Both the position numbers and the translations under genes were made by a program. The notes under the pieces were generated by a model. That model saw only the letters and a program-made list of their open reading frames with translations, made no database searches and was not told where the DNA came from. From positions 2,919,042 through 2,983,041 of the forward strand of contig NZ_AP027732.1 in the NCBI RefSeq assembly GCF_030296615.1: a stretch of DNA of 64,000 nucleotides, read 5' to 3'. Below are positions 19,790-29,131 of this stretch, piece by piece; position 1 is the first letter of the stretch; each line of letters opens with the position of its first letter. This DNA is from Frondihabitans sucicola (GTDB taxonomy: Bacteria; Actinomycetota; Actinomycetes; Actinomycetales; Microbacteriaceae).

Positions 19790-21072
19790 CGGAGCCGGAC
19801 CTCCTGGGTCAGTGCGGTGGACGGGATGTTGGCCCGGACGATGAATCGACCGCCGGCCTGGTGCGTGGTGAGGGTACCGCCGGCGAGGGTGGCGCGTTCG
19901 CGCATGCCGACGACGCCGTGGCCGCGGCGCTCGTCGGGCCGGTACTGCCCGCTGGTGGTCAGGGCATCGGAATCGAGCGGCGTCGTCGCCCGGAGCGTGC
20001 TGGCGATGATGATCGTGAGGTCGTCGGGACGCCAGTCGAACAGGACGTCGACCGACGAGGTGGTGTCGCCGTGCCGCAGGACGTTCGTGAGCGACTCCTG
20101 GACGATGCGGTAGATCGCGAGCTGCCGATTGCTGCCGAGCTGCGCGGGGACGCCGCTCGACCGGAGGTCGATCGACAGTCCGGCTGTGGTCATCTGCTCG
20201 ACGAGCTTCTCGAGGTCGCCGAGCACGGGCTGCGGGGCGGCACCCTGGCTGTGGCGGAGCTGCCCGAGAAGGACCCTGACCTCGACCAGCGCCTCGCGGG
20301 CCGTCGCGGCGATCGTGCCGAGGTTCTCCTCGACCGAGTCGGGATCGGCTTTGTAGGCGTACCGGGCGCCGTCGGCCTGGGCGATGACGACGGCCAGCGA
20401 GTGCGCCACGACGTCGTGCATGTCGCGCGCGATGCGGGAGCGCTCCTGCTCGACGGCGATGTCCCGCTCGGCGCGGGCGGCTTCGCGTTCGGCCTGCGTG
20501 GCGACGTTCTCGGCCCGGGCGGCCTCGCGCTCGGCGACGAGCTGACGGTCGCGGCTCTCCCGCGCCGCGTAGCGGGTGCGCACCAGCTGGCCGCCGACCC
20601 ACGGCAGGCCGAGCAGGGCCAGGAACCCCAGGAACGTGATGCCGATCTGGAGCAGCAGGCGGACGAGATCGGTCGCACTGCTGACGTCGTGCAGGACGCC
20701 GAAGAGGGCGAGCTGCGCGAAGGTCACGTAGAACATGCCGATCGCGGCGCCGATGCCCACCGACCCGAGGCCGAGCCACTTGACCCGAGCGCTCCCGTAG
20801 GCCGCCGAAGCGTAGAGCACGGCGCAGATCGCCAGGTTGGAGACCTGCGGCGTCGACAGCGTGAGCATCTCGAAGGCCGCGGTCGCCCACGCGACCGAGA
20901 GGGCCGTCGCCGGGGAGAGGCGTCGGAAGGCCAGAGCGACGGCCATGCCGAGAGTGATGACGAGCGAGAACGGATTCGCGTGCAGGTCGAACGGCAGCGT
21001 GATCAGGCCGACGACGAGCCCGATCAGGACGTCGATGACGACCTGGTGGGTGCGGATACGGCGGAAGATCAC
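19786..21072 (-). CDS. Sensor histidine kinase (HisKA_3/NarL partner type)
   Basis: This 428-residue kinase has five or six membrane segments with very short loops in its first 160 residues, so it probably senses the membrane itself and not an external ligand. A charged coiled-coil-like linker (AEREAARAENVATQAEREAARAE, about 170-205) leads to the dimerisation domain with the phospho-acceptor His in RIARDMHDVVAHSLAVVIAQADG. The HATPase domain follows (RIVQESLTNVLRHG, then RRGHGVVGMRERATLAGG). It is coupled to its response regulator and opens the accessory gene block that ends with the MprF-like gene. Confidence 0.92.
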   Translation of the reverse strand: MIFRRIRTHQVVIDVLIGLVVGLITLPFDLHANPFSLVITLGMAVALAFRRLSPATALSVAWATAAFEMLTLSTPQVSNLAICAVLYASAAYGSARVKWLGLGSVGIGAAIGMFYVTFAQLALFGVLHDVSSATDLVRLLLQIGITFLGFLALLGLPWVGGQLVRTRYAARESRDRQLVAEREAARAENVATQAEREAARAERDIAVEQERSRIARDMHDVVAHSLAVVIAQADGARYAYKADPDSVEENLGTIAATAREALVEVRVLLGQLRHSQGAAPQPVLGDLEKLVEQMTTAGLSIDLRSSGVPAQLGSNRQLAIYRIVQESLTNVLRHGDTTSSVDVLFDWRPDDLTIIIASTLRATTPLDSDALTTSGQYRPDERRGHGVVGMRERATLAGGTLTTHQAGGRFIVRANIPSTALTQEVRLR

Positions 21073-21188
21073 CCCACAACCGTACGGGGTGGCGGAGCCG
21101 CCGTCAGCGGGTTCCGGTCAGCAGACATCCTCCGTCGCGCGGAATCATCCGGTCGATGTACGTCGGCCGGATCGAGGTGCCCGGCGTC

Positions 21189-22088
21189 TCAGAACCCGAG
21201 GCGGCCCAACTGCTTGGGATCGCGCTGCCAGTCTTTCGCGACCTTGACCCGGATCGACAGGAAGACCTGCTTGCCGACGAGCGGCTCGATCTGAGCGCGC
21301 GCCCGCTCGCCGACCTCGCGGAGGCGCTGCCCCTTGTGGCCGATGACGATGCCCTTCTGGCTGTCGCGCTCGACGAAGAGATTGGCGTACACCTCGACGA
21401 GATCGCGGTCGTCCCGCTCGACGATGTCGTCGATCGTGACCGCGAGCGAGTGCGGCAACTCGTCTTGCACGCCCTCGAGAGCGGCCTCGCGGATGAACTC
21501 CGACACGCGATCCTCGAGGAGCTCCTCGGTGACCTGGTCGGACGGGTACAGCTGCGGGGAGACCGGAAGGAGCTTGATGAGTTCGGCGGCGACGGTGTCG
21601 AGCTGGATCCTGCTCACGGCCGAGAGCGGCACGATGGCCTCCCAGTCGCGCAGGGCGCTGACCGCCAGGAGCTGCTCGGCCACGGCGGCCTTGGAGGCGG
21701 CGTCGATCTTGGTGACGATGGCCACCTTCTTGGCGCGCGGGAACGAGTCGAGTTGCTCGTTGATGAAGCGGTCGCCCGGGCCGATCTTCTCGTCGGCAGG
21801 CACGCAGAAGCCGATCACGTCGACATCGCCGAGGGTGTCTTGGACGACGCTGTTGAGGCGCTCGCCCAGGAGCGTGCGGGGACGGTGCATGCCCGGGGTG
21901 TCGACCAGGACGAGTTGCCCGCTCTTGTGGTGGACGATGCCTCGAATCGCCCGGCGGGTCGTCTGCGGCTTCGAGGAGGTGATCGCGACCTTCTCACCGA
22001 CGAGGGCGTTGGTCAGCGTCGACTTGCCGACGTTCGGGCGCCCGACGAACGAGACGAACCCGGCGCGGTACTCAGGGGTGGAGGTCAT
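21189..22088 (-). CDS. era: GTPase Era
   Basis: Era is a GTPase needed for 30S ribosome maturation. The 299-residue protein shows G1 GRPNVGKST (residues 16-24), G3 DTPGMHRPR, G4 TKID, and a C-terminal KH domain with VERDSQKGIVIGHKGQRLREVGE. The ATG at 22088 overlaps the stop of the upstream hemolysin-type gene (ATGA). The open frame continues upstream through that gene in a shifted frame and is not real there. Confidence 0.96.
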   Translation of the reverse strand: MTSTPEYRAGFVSFVGRPNVGKSTLTNALVGEKVAITSSKPQTTRRAIRGIVHHKSGQLVLVDTPGMHRPRTLLGERLNSVVQDTLGDVDVIGFCVPADEKIGPGDRFINEQLDSFPRAKKVAIVTKIDAASKAAVAEQLLAVSALRDWEAIVPLSAVSRIQLDTVAAELIKLLPVSPQLYPSDQVTEELLEDRVSEFIREAALEGVQDELPHSLAVTIDDIVERDDRDLVEVYANLFVERDSQKGIVIGHKGQRLREVGERARAQIEPLVGKQVFLSIRVKVAKDWQRDPKQLGRLGF

Positions 22089-23410
22089 CGGTTGGTCCGC
22101 TCGTTGGGGATGGTCGTGGTGGGGGTGTCGCTGAAGGCGGCCTGGCTCGACTGCAGGGCAGGATCCCGGCTCACCAGCACGGTCTGCAGGTTGCGGCGGC
22201 GCCCCTCGGTGCGATTGGCGGTGAGCACGAGCCCGGAGACCGTCGCCTGCGACCCCCGCTCGGGCAGGCGGCCGAGGGCCTTGGTGAGCAGACCGCCGAC
22301 GGAGTCGACGTCGTCGTCGTCGAGCTCGATGCCGAACAGGTCGCCGAGCTCGTCGACGGGCATCCGCGCGCTCACGAGTTGCACGCCGTCGGCGACCTCG
22401 CGGTGTTCGATCACGGTCTGGTCGTATTCGTCGCTGATGTCGCCGACCAGTTCTTCGATGAGGTCTTCGAGAGTGACCAGCCCGGCGATGCCGCCGTACT
22501 CGTCGACGACCATCGCCAAGTGGTTCTTCTCGGACTGCATCTGGCGGAGCGTCTCGTCGGCGCGCTTCGACTCGGGCACGAAGACGGCCGGCTTGGCGAG
22601 GTCGGACGCGTGTCGGACCGTGCCGCCGCGGCGCTCGTGGAGGAAGCGGGCGGCGTCGCGGAGATACATGATGCCGAAGACGTCGTCGCTGTCGCGGCCG
22701 ATGACGGGGATGCGAGAAACGCCCTTTCCGAGGAAGACCGCCATGGCCGACTCGACCGTCTGATCGGCGTCGACGGTGACCATGTCGGTGCGCGGGATCA
22801 TCACCTCGCGAACGACCGTCTCGCTGAACTCGAAGATGGAGTGGATCAGCGTGCGGTCGTCCTCGTCGAGGACGTCGAGTTCTGTTGCTTCGTCGACCAT
22901 GCTGAGCAGTTGCTCCTCCGACGAGAACGAGGCCGTGCGCGGCCTCCCCGGGGTCACCCAGTTGCCGACCGCGACGAGGGCGGCCGCGATGGGTCCGAGG
23001 ACCAGCCGGAGCGCGCGGACGAGACCGGCGACGAGCGCGATGAGGCCGCGGGCGTGCGCCCGCCCGACGCTGCGTGGGCTGGAGCCGACGAGGACGAACG
23101 AGACCGCGGTCATGATGAGGGCCGACAGGAGGAGCGCCCACCACCACTCGGGAATCGAGTAGGCGAAGGCGAGCGACACGAGCACGGCGGCGGCCGTCTC
23201 GGCGAGGACGCGGACGAAGTTGATCGCGTTGACGTGTGCGCCGACGTCGTCGGCGATCGCGCGGATCGAGCGTCCACCGCGACGATGCGTCTCGGCGAGC
23301 TCCAGGAGGTCGTGACGGCTGAGGACCGTGAGGGCGGAATCCGCGGCGGCGAGCACGCCACCGACGATGACGAGCAGGACGGCCGCGGTGACGAAGATCG
23401 CGATCATCAC
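22085..23410 (-). CDS. CNNM/CorC-like hemolysin family transporter (DUF21-CBS)
   Basis: The 441-residue protein has an N-terminal DUF21 membrane domain with about three or four segments (residues 1-140; the ADSALTVLSRHDLLELAE segment lies between segments 1 and 2). A CBS pair follows (VREVMIPRTDMVTVDADQTV, KNHLAMVVDEYGGIAGLVTLEDLIEELVGDI), then a CorC/HlyC C-terminal domain (RMPVDELGDLFGIEL). Relatives move or regulate magnesium and cobalt. It sits between ybeY and era, its usual actinobacterial place. Confidence 0.9.
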   Translation of the reverse strand: MMIAIFVTAAVLLVIVGGVLAAADSALTVLSRHDLLELAETHRRGGRSIRAIADDVGAHVNAINFVRVLAETAAAVLVSLAFAYSIPEWWWALLLSALIMTAVSFVLVGSSPRSVGRAHARGLIALVAGLVRALRLVLGPIAAALVAVGNWVTPGRPRTASFSSEEQLLSMVDEATELDVLDEDDRTLIHSIFEFSETVVREVMIPRTDMVTVDADQTVESAMAVFLGKGVSRIPVIGRDSDDVFGIMYLRDAARFLHERRGGTVRHASDLAKPAVFVPESKRADETLRQMQSEKNHLAMVVDEYGGIAGLVTLEDLIEELVGDISDEYDQTVIEHREVADGVQLVSARMPVDELGDLFGIELDDDDVDSVGGLLTKALGRLPERGSQATVSGLVLTANRTEGRRRNLQTVLVSRDPALQSSQAAFSDTPTTTIPNERTNR

Positions 23411-23416
23411 GGTCGT

Positions 23417-23878
23417 CTACGCTTGCGACTCGGCCGCGGCGAAAGCGGCGAGGATCTCGCCCTGGATGCCGAACATCTCGGCCTTCTCGTCCGGCTCCGC
23501 GTGGTCGAACCCCAGCAGGTGCAGGATCCCGTGCGTGGTCAGGAGCAGCATCTCGTCGAGAGCGGAGTGACCCGCCGTCACCGCCTGAGCCGTCGCGACC
23601 TGGGGGCAGAGCACGATGTCGCCGAGGAGGCCGGGCGGGGTGGGGTCTTCTTCGGTGCCGGGGCGCAGTTCGTCCATCGGGAAGCTGAGGACGTCGGTCG
23701 GGCCCGGTTCGTCCATCCACTGGACGTGGAGCTGTTCCATGGCGCCCTCGTCGACCAGGACGATGGCCAACTCGGCCTCCGGATGCACGTGCATCTGGTC
23801 GAGCGCGAACGTGGCCAGGCGAAGGATCGTGTTCTCGTCGACGGGGATCGCCGACTCGTTGTTGATCTCGATGCTCAC
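23417..23878 (-). CDS. ybeY: Endoribonuclease YbeY
   Basis: YbeY is a zinc-dependent RNase used in rRNA maturation and ribosome quality control. The 153-residue protein has the metal motif [16 protein letters not shown] (H-x3-H-x5-H) and the family segments [10 protein letters not shown] and [12 protein letters not shown]. The start overlaps the phoH stop by four bases. The context phoH-ybeY-CorC-era is conserved. Confidence 0.95.
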   Translation of the reverse strand: MSIEINNESAIPVDENTILRLATFALDQMHVHPEAELAIVLVDEGAMEQLHVQWMDEPGPTDVLSFPMDELRPGTEEDPTPPGLLGDIVLCPQVATAQAVTAGHSALDEMLLLTTHGILHLLGFDHAEPDEKAEMFGIQGEILAAFAAAESQA

Positions 23879-24963
23879 CGATGCTCTCCTGTCGTGGGCG
23901 CTGTGACCTGGCGGGCCGTCGCCGTCGCCGGGACCGGCGACGCGTCGGCTTCGCGCTTCTGCTGCCTGGCGTACTGCTGGGCCTGCTTGTCGGCGTCGAA
24001 CTTCGTGTAGGCGTCGACGATGCGCGCGACCAGCGTGTGCCGCACGACGTCGTCGCTCGTGAGGCGCGCGAAGTGGATGTCGTCGATGCCGTCCAGCACT
24101 CGCGTGACGAGCTGCAGGCCGCTGGCCCCGGTCGGGAGGTCGACCTGCGTGACGTCGCCGGTCACCACCATCTTGGAACCGAAGCCGAGTCGGGTGAGGA
24201 ACATCTTCATCTGCTCGGGCGTGGTGTTCTGCGCCTCGTCGAGGACGACGAACGCGTCGTTGAGCGTGCGACCGCGCATGTAGGCGAGCGGAGCCACCTC
24301 GACCGTGCCGGCCGCGAGCAGCTTGGGCACCACCTCGGGATCCATCATCTCGTTCAGGGCGTCGTAGAGCGGCCGCAGATAGGGGTCGATCTTGTCGGTG
24401 AGCGTGCCGGGCAGGAAGCCGAGGCGCTCACCCGCCTCGACCGCGGGGCGCGTCAGGATGATGCGCGTCACCTCGCGGCGCTGCAGCGCCTGGACGGCCT
24501 TCGCCATCGCGAGGTAGGTCTTGCCGGTACCGGCTGGGCCGATGCCGAAGACGATCGTGTTCTCGTCGATGGCGTCGACGTACTCTTTCTGGCCGAGCGT
24601 CTTCGCGCGGACGCTCTTGCCCTTGTTCGTGACGATGGCGGTGCCGAAGAGATCGGCCGGGTGCCCCTGGTTGTTGTCGAGGATCCGGCCCGTGGTCGCC
24701 ACGTCGGCGGCACCGAGATCGTGGCCCTGGCGCACCATGGCGACGAGCTCGTCGACGAGCACGTGGGCTCGTTCGACGTCGGCGCGGGGGCCCTCGAGGG
24801 CGACCTCGTTGCCGCGGACGAGGACGCGAACCAGCGGATACTGCTTCTCGACCGCTCGGAGCAGTCGGTCTTGCGGGCCGAGGAGTTGCACCATGGCCAC
24901 CCCGTCGACGACGAGGTCGACACGCGACGTGTCTTGGAGGTCGTTGCTGGAATTGCTAGGCAA
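23875..24963 (-). CDS. phoH: PhoH family ATPase
   Basis: The 362-residue protein has an N-terminal KH-like segment (residues about 15-80), Walker [17 protein letters not shown] near residue 142, the helicase-like motif [19 protein letters not shown], and Walker [24 protein letters not shown]. The C-terminal tail is charged and glutamine-rich. Such proteins are thought to act in RNA metabolism together with YbeY. The start overlaps the end of the HIT gene by eight bases. Confidence 0.94.
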   Translation of the reverse strand: MPSNSSNDLQDTSRVDLVVDGVAMVQLLGPQDRLLRAVEKQYPLVRVLVRGNEVALEGPRADVERAHVLVDELVAMVRQGHDLGAADVATTGRILDNNQGHPADLFGTAIVTNKGKSVRAKTLGQKEYVDAIDENTIVFGIGPAGTGKTYLAMAKAVQALQRREVTRIILTRPAVEAGERLGFLPGTLTDKIDPYLRPLYDALNEMMDPEVVPKLLAAGTVEVAPLAYMRGRTLNDAFVVLDEAQNTTPEQMKMFLTRLGFGSKMVVTGDVTQVDLPTGASGLQLVTRVLDGIDDIHFARLTSDDVVRHTLVARIVDAYTKFDADKQAQQYARQQKREADASPVPATATARQVTAPTTGEHR

Positions 24964-25333
24964 GTGAGCCTTCCTGGAGATTCCCGGCCATCACGTGTGC
25001 GTGGACGTGGAAAACGGTCTGACCGACGGCTTCGCCGGTATTGAAGATCAAGCGGAACTGACCGAGCGGGAATTCCTTCATCAGCGAAGGGTCTTCGGCC
25101 AGTGAGCGACCGACGGCGACGACGTCGGCCAGCAGACCGGGATCGCCCGCCGCCAGTTCGACGACGTTCGCGTACTGCTGGGTCTTCGGAACGACGAGCA
25201 GGTGCACGGGAGCCTTGGGAGCGATGTCGTGGAACGCGATCACCGTCTCGGACTCGTAGACGATCGTCGCCGGGATCTCGCGCCGGACGATGCGCGTGAA
25301 GATGGACGGCTCGGTCTCCTGCTCGTGACTCAT
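24956..25333 (-). CDS. HIT family protein
   Basis: This 125-residue nucleotide hydrolase/transferase of the histidine triad family has the HVHAHVMAG motif near its C-terminus and the N-terminal SIFTRIVRREIPATIVYES. Members typically split purine nucleoside phosphoramidates. The ATG at 25333 was chosen because the family start (MSHEQETEPSIF) follows; ATG 25342 is an equally possible start, and neither has a clean ribosome binding site. Confidence 0.92.
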   Translation of the reverse strand: MSHEQETEPSIFTRIVRREIPATIVYESETVIAFHDIAPKAPVHLLVVPKTQQYANVVELAAGDPGLLADVVAVGRSLAEDPSLMKEFPLGQFRLIFNTGEAVGQTVFHVHAHVMAGNLQEGSLA

Positions 25334-25373
25334 GCCCCTCATCGTACCGATCCCGCTAGCGGCGAGACCGGGG

Positions 25374-26105
25374 TCACCAACGCCCGAGGCGAACACTGAG
25401 AACGGCCAGCGCGGCAGGCCCGGCCGTCGACGTGCGCAGCACCGAGTCGCCGAGTCTCACCGTGGTCGCCCCGGCGGCCTCGAGCGTCAGGATCTCGTGG
25501 GGCGTGACGCCGCCCTCCGGGCCGACCACGATGACCACGTCGGACTCGTCGCCCAGATCGACCTCGGCCAGCGACCGGGTGGCGGTCGGTTCGAGGATCA
25601 GGACCCGGGATGATCCTGCGCGTTTCACCAGATCGGCCGTCGTGGCGACCTGCCCGACCTGCGGCGCCCACGGACGGACGGACTGCTTCGTGGCCTCACG
25701 CACCACCGCCGACCAGCGCGCCAGGCCCTTGGCGACCTTCGGGCCCTCCCACCGGGAGATGCTCCGCCCGGCGGCCCACGGCACGACCTCGTCGACGCCG
25801 AGCTCGGTCGCCGCCTGGACGGCGAGCTCGTCGCGGTCGCCCTTGGCGAGGGCCTGGGCGAGGACCACCCGGCGGGCGGGCGCAGGATGCTCCGTGACGG
25901 CCTGGACGGACAGCACCAATCGGTCGCCGCTCGCCTCGCGCACCTCGCCCTCGACGACGAGCCCGCGCCCGTTGCCGACCCGCAGAGTCTCACCGACTCG
26001 CACTCGGCTGACCGTCACGGCGTGCCGAGCCTCGGGCCCGGTCACGATGACGTCCGATCCGACCGCGGAGTCGGCGAGCTCTTCGACGAGGTAGAAGTGG
26101 GCCAC
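25374..26105 (-). CDS. rsmE: 16S rRNA (uracil-1498-N3)-methyltransferase RsmE
   Basis: This 243-residue SPOUT methyltransferase has an N-terminal PUA-like domain (HFYLVEELADSAVGSDVIVTGPEARHAVTVSRV) and a trefoil-knot SAM site (IVVGPEGGVTPHEI and VRLGDSVLRTSTAGPAAL). GTG at 26105 starts 2 nt after the dnaJ stop, so the two genes are coupled. Its downstream end lies 40 bp before the HIT gene. Confidence 0.95.
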   Translation of the reverse strand: MAHFYLVEELADSAVGSDVIVTGPEARHAVTVSRVRVGETLRVGNGRGLVVEGEVREASGDRLVLSVQAVTEHPAPARRVVLAQALAKGDRDELAVQAATELGVDEVVPWAAGRSISRWEGPKVAKGLARWSAVVREATKQSVRPWAPQVGQVATTADLVKRAGSSRVLILEPTATRSLAEVDLGDESDVVIVVGPEGGVTPHEILTLEAAGATTVRLGDSVLRTSTAGPAALAVLSVRLGRW

Positions 26106-26107
26106 GA

Positions 26108-27214
26108 TCAGAAGTTGAGGAAGCGGTCGCGCAGCTTGCCGAACAGCCCCTGCTGGAACTGCGAGAGCATCGGCTGGTCGTGTTTGCGACCGGAGGCGAA
26201 CTTCTCGATCAACTCGCGCTCTTTGTGCGAGAGCTTGGTCGGGGTGATGACCTGCACGCCGATCTTGAGATCGCCGCGACCCGAACCACGGAGCCTGGTG
26301 ACACCGCGGTCTTTGATCGTGATGACGTCGGCGCTCTGAGTGCCCGGCTTCACCTCGACCTGGATGTCGCCGTCGAGCGCTGTGACCGTGGTCGACGTTC
26401 CGAGGATCGCATCCGCCATCTGCACCTCGAGCGTGGCGAGGAGGTCGTCGCCGTTGCGGCTGTAGACGTCGTGGTGCTTGACCTTGACCTCGAGGTAGAG
26501 GTCGCCGTTCGGACCACCGGCGGGGCCGACCTCGCCCTGGCCGGGCATCTGGAGCCGGATGCCGGTGTCGACGCCGGCGGGGATGTCGACGGGGATCGTG
26601 CGGCGTGCGCGGACCCGGCCCTGACCCTGGCAGGTCGGGCACGGGTTCGGGATGACGGTGCCGTAGCCGCGGCAGGTGCCGCAGGGGCTGGAGGTCATGA
26701 CGTTGCCGAGCAGCGATCGGACGGTGCGCTGGATCTGACCCGAACCGCCGCAGATGTCGCACGTCTGGGGGCTGGTGCCCGGGGCGCAGCAGGAGCCGTG
26801 GCAGGTGTCGCACAGCACGGCCGTGTCGACCTCGATGTCGCGCTGGACGCCGAACACGATGTCGTCGAGCTCGACTTCGAGGCGGAGCAGGGCGTCTTGA
26901 CCGCGCTCGCGCCTCGATCGCGGGCCCTGCCGCTGCTGCTGTCCGCCGCCGAAGAACGCGTCGAAGATGTCGCCGAAGCCACCTGCACCGCCACCACCGC
27001 CGAAGCCGGCCTGGGGACCGGCGTCGTAGCGCTGCCGCTGCTGCGGGTCGCTGAGGACGTCGTAGGCGTGCGTGACGTCTTTGAACCGCTCGGAGGCCTC
27101 CGGGCTCGGGTTGACGTCGGGGTGCAGCTCGCGCGCGAGCTTCCGGTACGCCTTCTTGATCTCTTCGGGCGTCGCCTGCCGGTCGACCCCGAGGACCTCG
27201 TAGTGATCTGCCAC
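26108..27214 (-). CDS. dnaJ: Chaperone DnaJ
   Basis: DnaJ is the co-chaperone that stimulates DnaK. The 368-residue protein has the J domain ([25 protein letters not shown] motif in [10 protein letters not shown]), a Gly/Phe-rich region ([22 protein letters not shown]), and a four-repeat zinc domain ([33 protein letters not shown]). The GTG at 27214 has GGAG 6 nt upstream. The first zinc repeat reads CHGSCC where GSG is usual, which adds a ninth cysteine. It follows hrcA and is therefore under the CIRCE site (a DnaJ2-type gene separate from any dnaK operon). Confidence 0.95.
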   Translation of the reverse strand: MADHYEVLGVDRQATPEEIKKAYRKLARELHPDVNPSPEASERFKDVTHAYDVLSDPQQRQRYDAGPQAGFGGGGGAGGFGDIFDAFFGGGQQQRQGPRSRRERGQDALLRLEVELDDIVFGVQRDIEVDTAVLCDTCHGSCCAPGTSPQTCDICGGSGQIQRTVRSLLGNVMTSSPCGTCRGYGTVIPNPCPTCQGQGRVRARRTIPVDIPAGVDTGIRLQMPGQGEVGPAGGPNGDLYLEVKVKHHDVYSRNGDDLLATLEVQMADAILGTSTTVTALDGDIQVEVKPGTQSADVITIKDRGVTRLRGSGRGDLKIGVQVITPTKLSHKERELIEKFASGRKHDQPMLSQFQQGLFGKLRDRFLNF

Positions 27215-27303
27215 TTGTCTCCGTCGTGCTTCTTGTGGTGCTGGTGTCATGGATGGGCGCCGTGCGGTGCCCCGGTCTGAAGTTCTGTCTGGGGTGCGGC
27301 CCG

Positions 27304-28325
27304 TCAGTGCTCGCCGAGGAGCCCGGACAGGTAGCGGGCGACCGCGCGGACGGCCGCCATGTTGCTCGAGTAGTCCATCCGGGTGGGGCCCAGGACGCCG
27401 AGGCGGGCGATCTCGCCGCCGGACGCCGTGTACCGCGAGGCCAGCACCGAGGTCTGCGCCAGACCGAACGACTCGTTCTCTCGGCCGATGCTCGCGACGA
27501 CGTCGACGTCGCCGGCCCGCATCTCGCCGAACAGGCGCAGGAGCGTGACCTGCTCCTCGATCGCCTCGAGGACGGGGAAGAGATTGCCCGAGAAGTCGTC
27601 CTCGGTGAGGACGAGGTTCGCTGCTCCCGCCATGACGAGCTTCTCCTGGCGGCCGGCCGTCGCTTCGTCGAGGAGGCTCTTGACCACCCCTCGACGAACG
27701 GCGTGCGCTCGGGACGGAACTGCGCCGGGAAGTCGACGAGCCTGGAAGCCGCCTCGGTCAGGGAGCGACCGCCGATGAGACCATTGAGCTTTGCGCGCAG
27801 CTCGCCGAGGAAGGCCTCGTCGATCTCGCGACCCGTGTCGAGGGTGCGCTGCTCGACGTGACCGGCGTCGGTGATGAGGACCGTCATCACGCGGGTGTCG
27901 CTGAGCCGGACCAGCTCGACGTGCCGGACGGCGGCGCTGGAGAAGGTGGGGTACTGGACGAGGGCGACCTGATTGGTGAGCTGCGAGAGCAGCCGGACCG
28001 TGCGCGAGAGAACCTCGTCGAGATCGGAGGAGTTGCCGAGGAACGTCTCGATGGCCGTGCGCTGCGCCTGGCTGAGAGGACGGAGATCGGCCATCTGATT
28101 GACGAAGAGCCGGTACCCCTTGTCTGTCGGCACGCGGCCGGACGAGGTGTGCGGGGCGGCGATGAGCTCTTCTTCTTCGAGGAGGGCCATGTCGTTGCGG
28201 ATCGTCGCCGCGGAGACGCCGAACTGGTGACGCTCGACGATCGACTTGGAGCCGACCGGCTCCCGTGACTCGACGTAGTCGTGCACGATCACCCGGAGGA
28301 CTTCGAGACCTCGCTCGCTGACCAC
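27304..28325 (-). CDS. hrcA: Heat-shock repressor HrcA (one frameshift as sequenced)
   Basis: HrcA represses heat-shock genes by binding CIRCE. The N-terminal winged helix is clear ([61 protein letters not shown]), and the C-terminal part carries [17 protein letters not shown] and [19 protein letters not shown]. The frame breaks in the G run at 27687-27690; one extra G gives [15 protein letters not shown] and 340 residues. GTG at 28325 was chosen because AGGAGG lies 5 nt upstream. Confidence 0.94.
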
Positions 28326-28374
28326 AGCCACCTCCTGCCTCCGCACCACCTGCGCGACGGCGCCCTGCCAGGCG

Positions 28375-28401
28375 CTGGCACTCCGTCGATAAGACTGCTA
28401 A
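28375..28401. promoter_or_regulatory. CIRCE operator upstream of hrcA-dnaJ
   Basis: CTGGCACTC-N9-GACTGCTAA fits the CIRCE consensus TTAGCACTC-N9-GAGTGCTAA with two changes in the left arm and one in the right. It lies 50 bp before the hrcA GTG. A TAGGAT on the minus strand just upstream could be the -10 element. This makes hrcA-dnaJ autoregulated by HrcA. Confidence 0.85.
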
Positions 28402-28525
28402 TCCTACTCCACGCTCCTGCACACCTCTGGCCTCGGTGGCCCGCGTGCCGATATGCTCGGGGCCGTCCAGGCCTTCCCAGCGATCTCCGGGCGGGCGCAA
28501 AGGCGCAGACGATTGGTGAATCGAA

Positions 28526-28996
28526 ATGACCGACACCCCGAATCCGGCCGGCGATCACGAACCGACTCCCCCGCCCGGCTCCTCCGGAAACCCCGGCGGC
28601 CAGCAGGGAGCCGCACCCGGTGGCGCGCCGGGTGGCGCGCCGTACGGCGGCAATTACACGCCGCAGCCGATGCGTCCGGAGGACGAGCGGCTGTGGGCGA
28701 CGCTGATCCACATCGGCGGCATCCCGTTCGGCTTCCTTCCCTCGCTGATCGGCTACCTCGTGCTTCGAGACCGCGGCCCGTTCATCCGGGAGCACACGCG
28801 CGCCGCCCTCAACTTCCAGTTGACGATGCTGATCGGTTACGTGATCGGCGCGATCCTGACCATCGTGTTCATCGGCACGCTCATCATCTTCGCGGTCGGC
28901 ATCGTGATCATCATCTTCTCGATCATCGCCGCGATCGCCGCCAACCGGGGCCAGTACTACAGGTACCCGATCTCGATCGAATTCATCAAGAACTGA
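28526..28996 (+). CDS. DUF4870 domain membrane protein
   Basis: The 156-residue protein has a proline/glycine-rich cytosolic N-terminus (residues 1-50) and a DUF4870 domain (from RPEDERLWATLIHIGGIPFGFLPSLIGYLV) with three membrane segments, the typical REHTRAALNFQLTM signature, and a short C-terminal tail. Function of the family is unknown. It is divergent from hrcA and convergent with hemW. Confidence 0.88.
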   Translation: MTDTPNPAGDHEPTPPPGSSGNPGGQQGAAPGGAPGGAPYGGNYTPQPMRPEDERLWATLIHIGGIPFGFLPSLIGYLVLRDRGPFIREHTRAALNFQLTMLIGYVIGAILTIVFIGTLIIFAVGIVIIIFSIIAAIAANRGQYYRYPISIEFIKN

Positions 28997-29081
28997 GGCG
29001 GCCGCTCCCGCACCGCCCCTCGACCCGCTTCGGACACGGCGACGGTCGGCGGACGGGCGCTACTCGCACGCGACGAGGTCC

Positions 29082-29107
29082 GTGCCCGAGGGCAGTGCCC
29101 GAGGGCA
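29082..29107. repeat. 13-bp direct repeat containing a small hairpin
   Basis: GTGCCCGAGGGCA occurs twice in tandem, followed by a partial third copy (GTGCCCC). Each unit contains the inverted repeat TGCCC-GA-GGGCA. It sits between the convergent DUF4870 and hemW genes and may act as a weak terminator. Confidence 0.6.
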
Positions 29108-29131
29108 GTGCCCCAGCGTCGTCGCCGAGGA

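Noticed and set aside
28997-29131. Repeat GTGCCCGAGGGCA as a CRISPR or regulator-binding array
   Set aside because: Only two full tandem copies with no spacers; more likely a weak terminator or slippage product.
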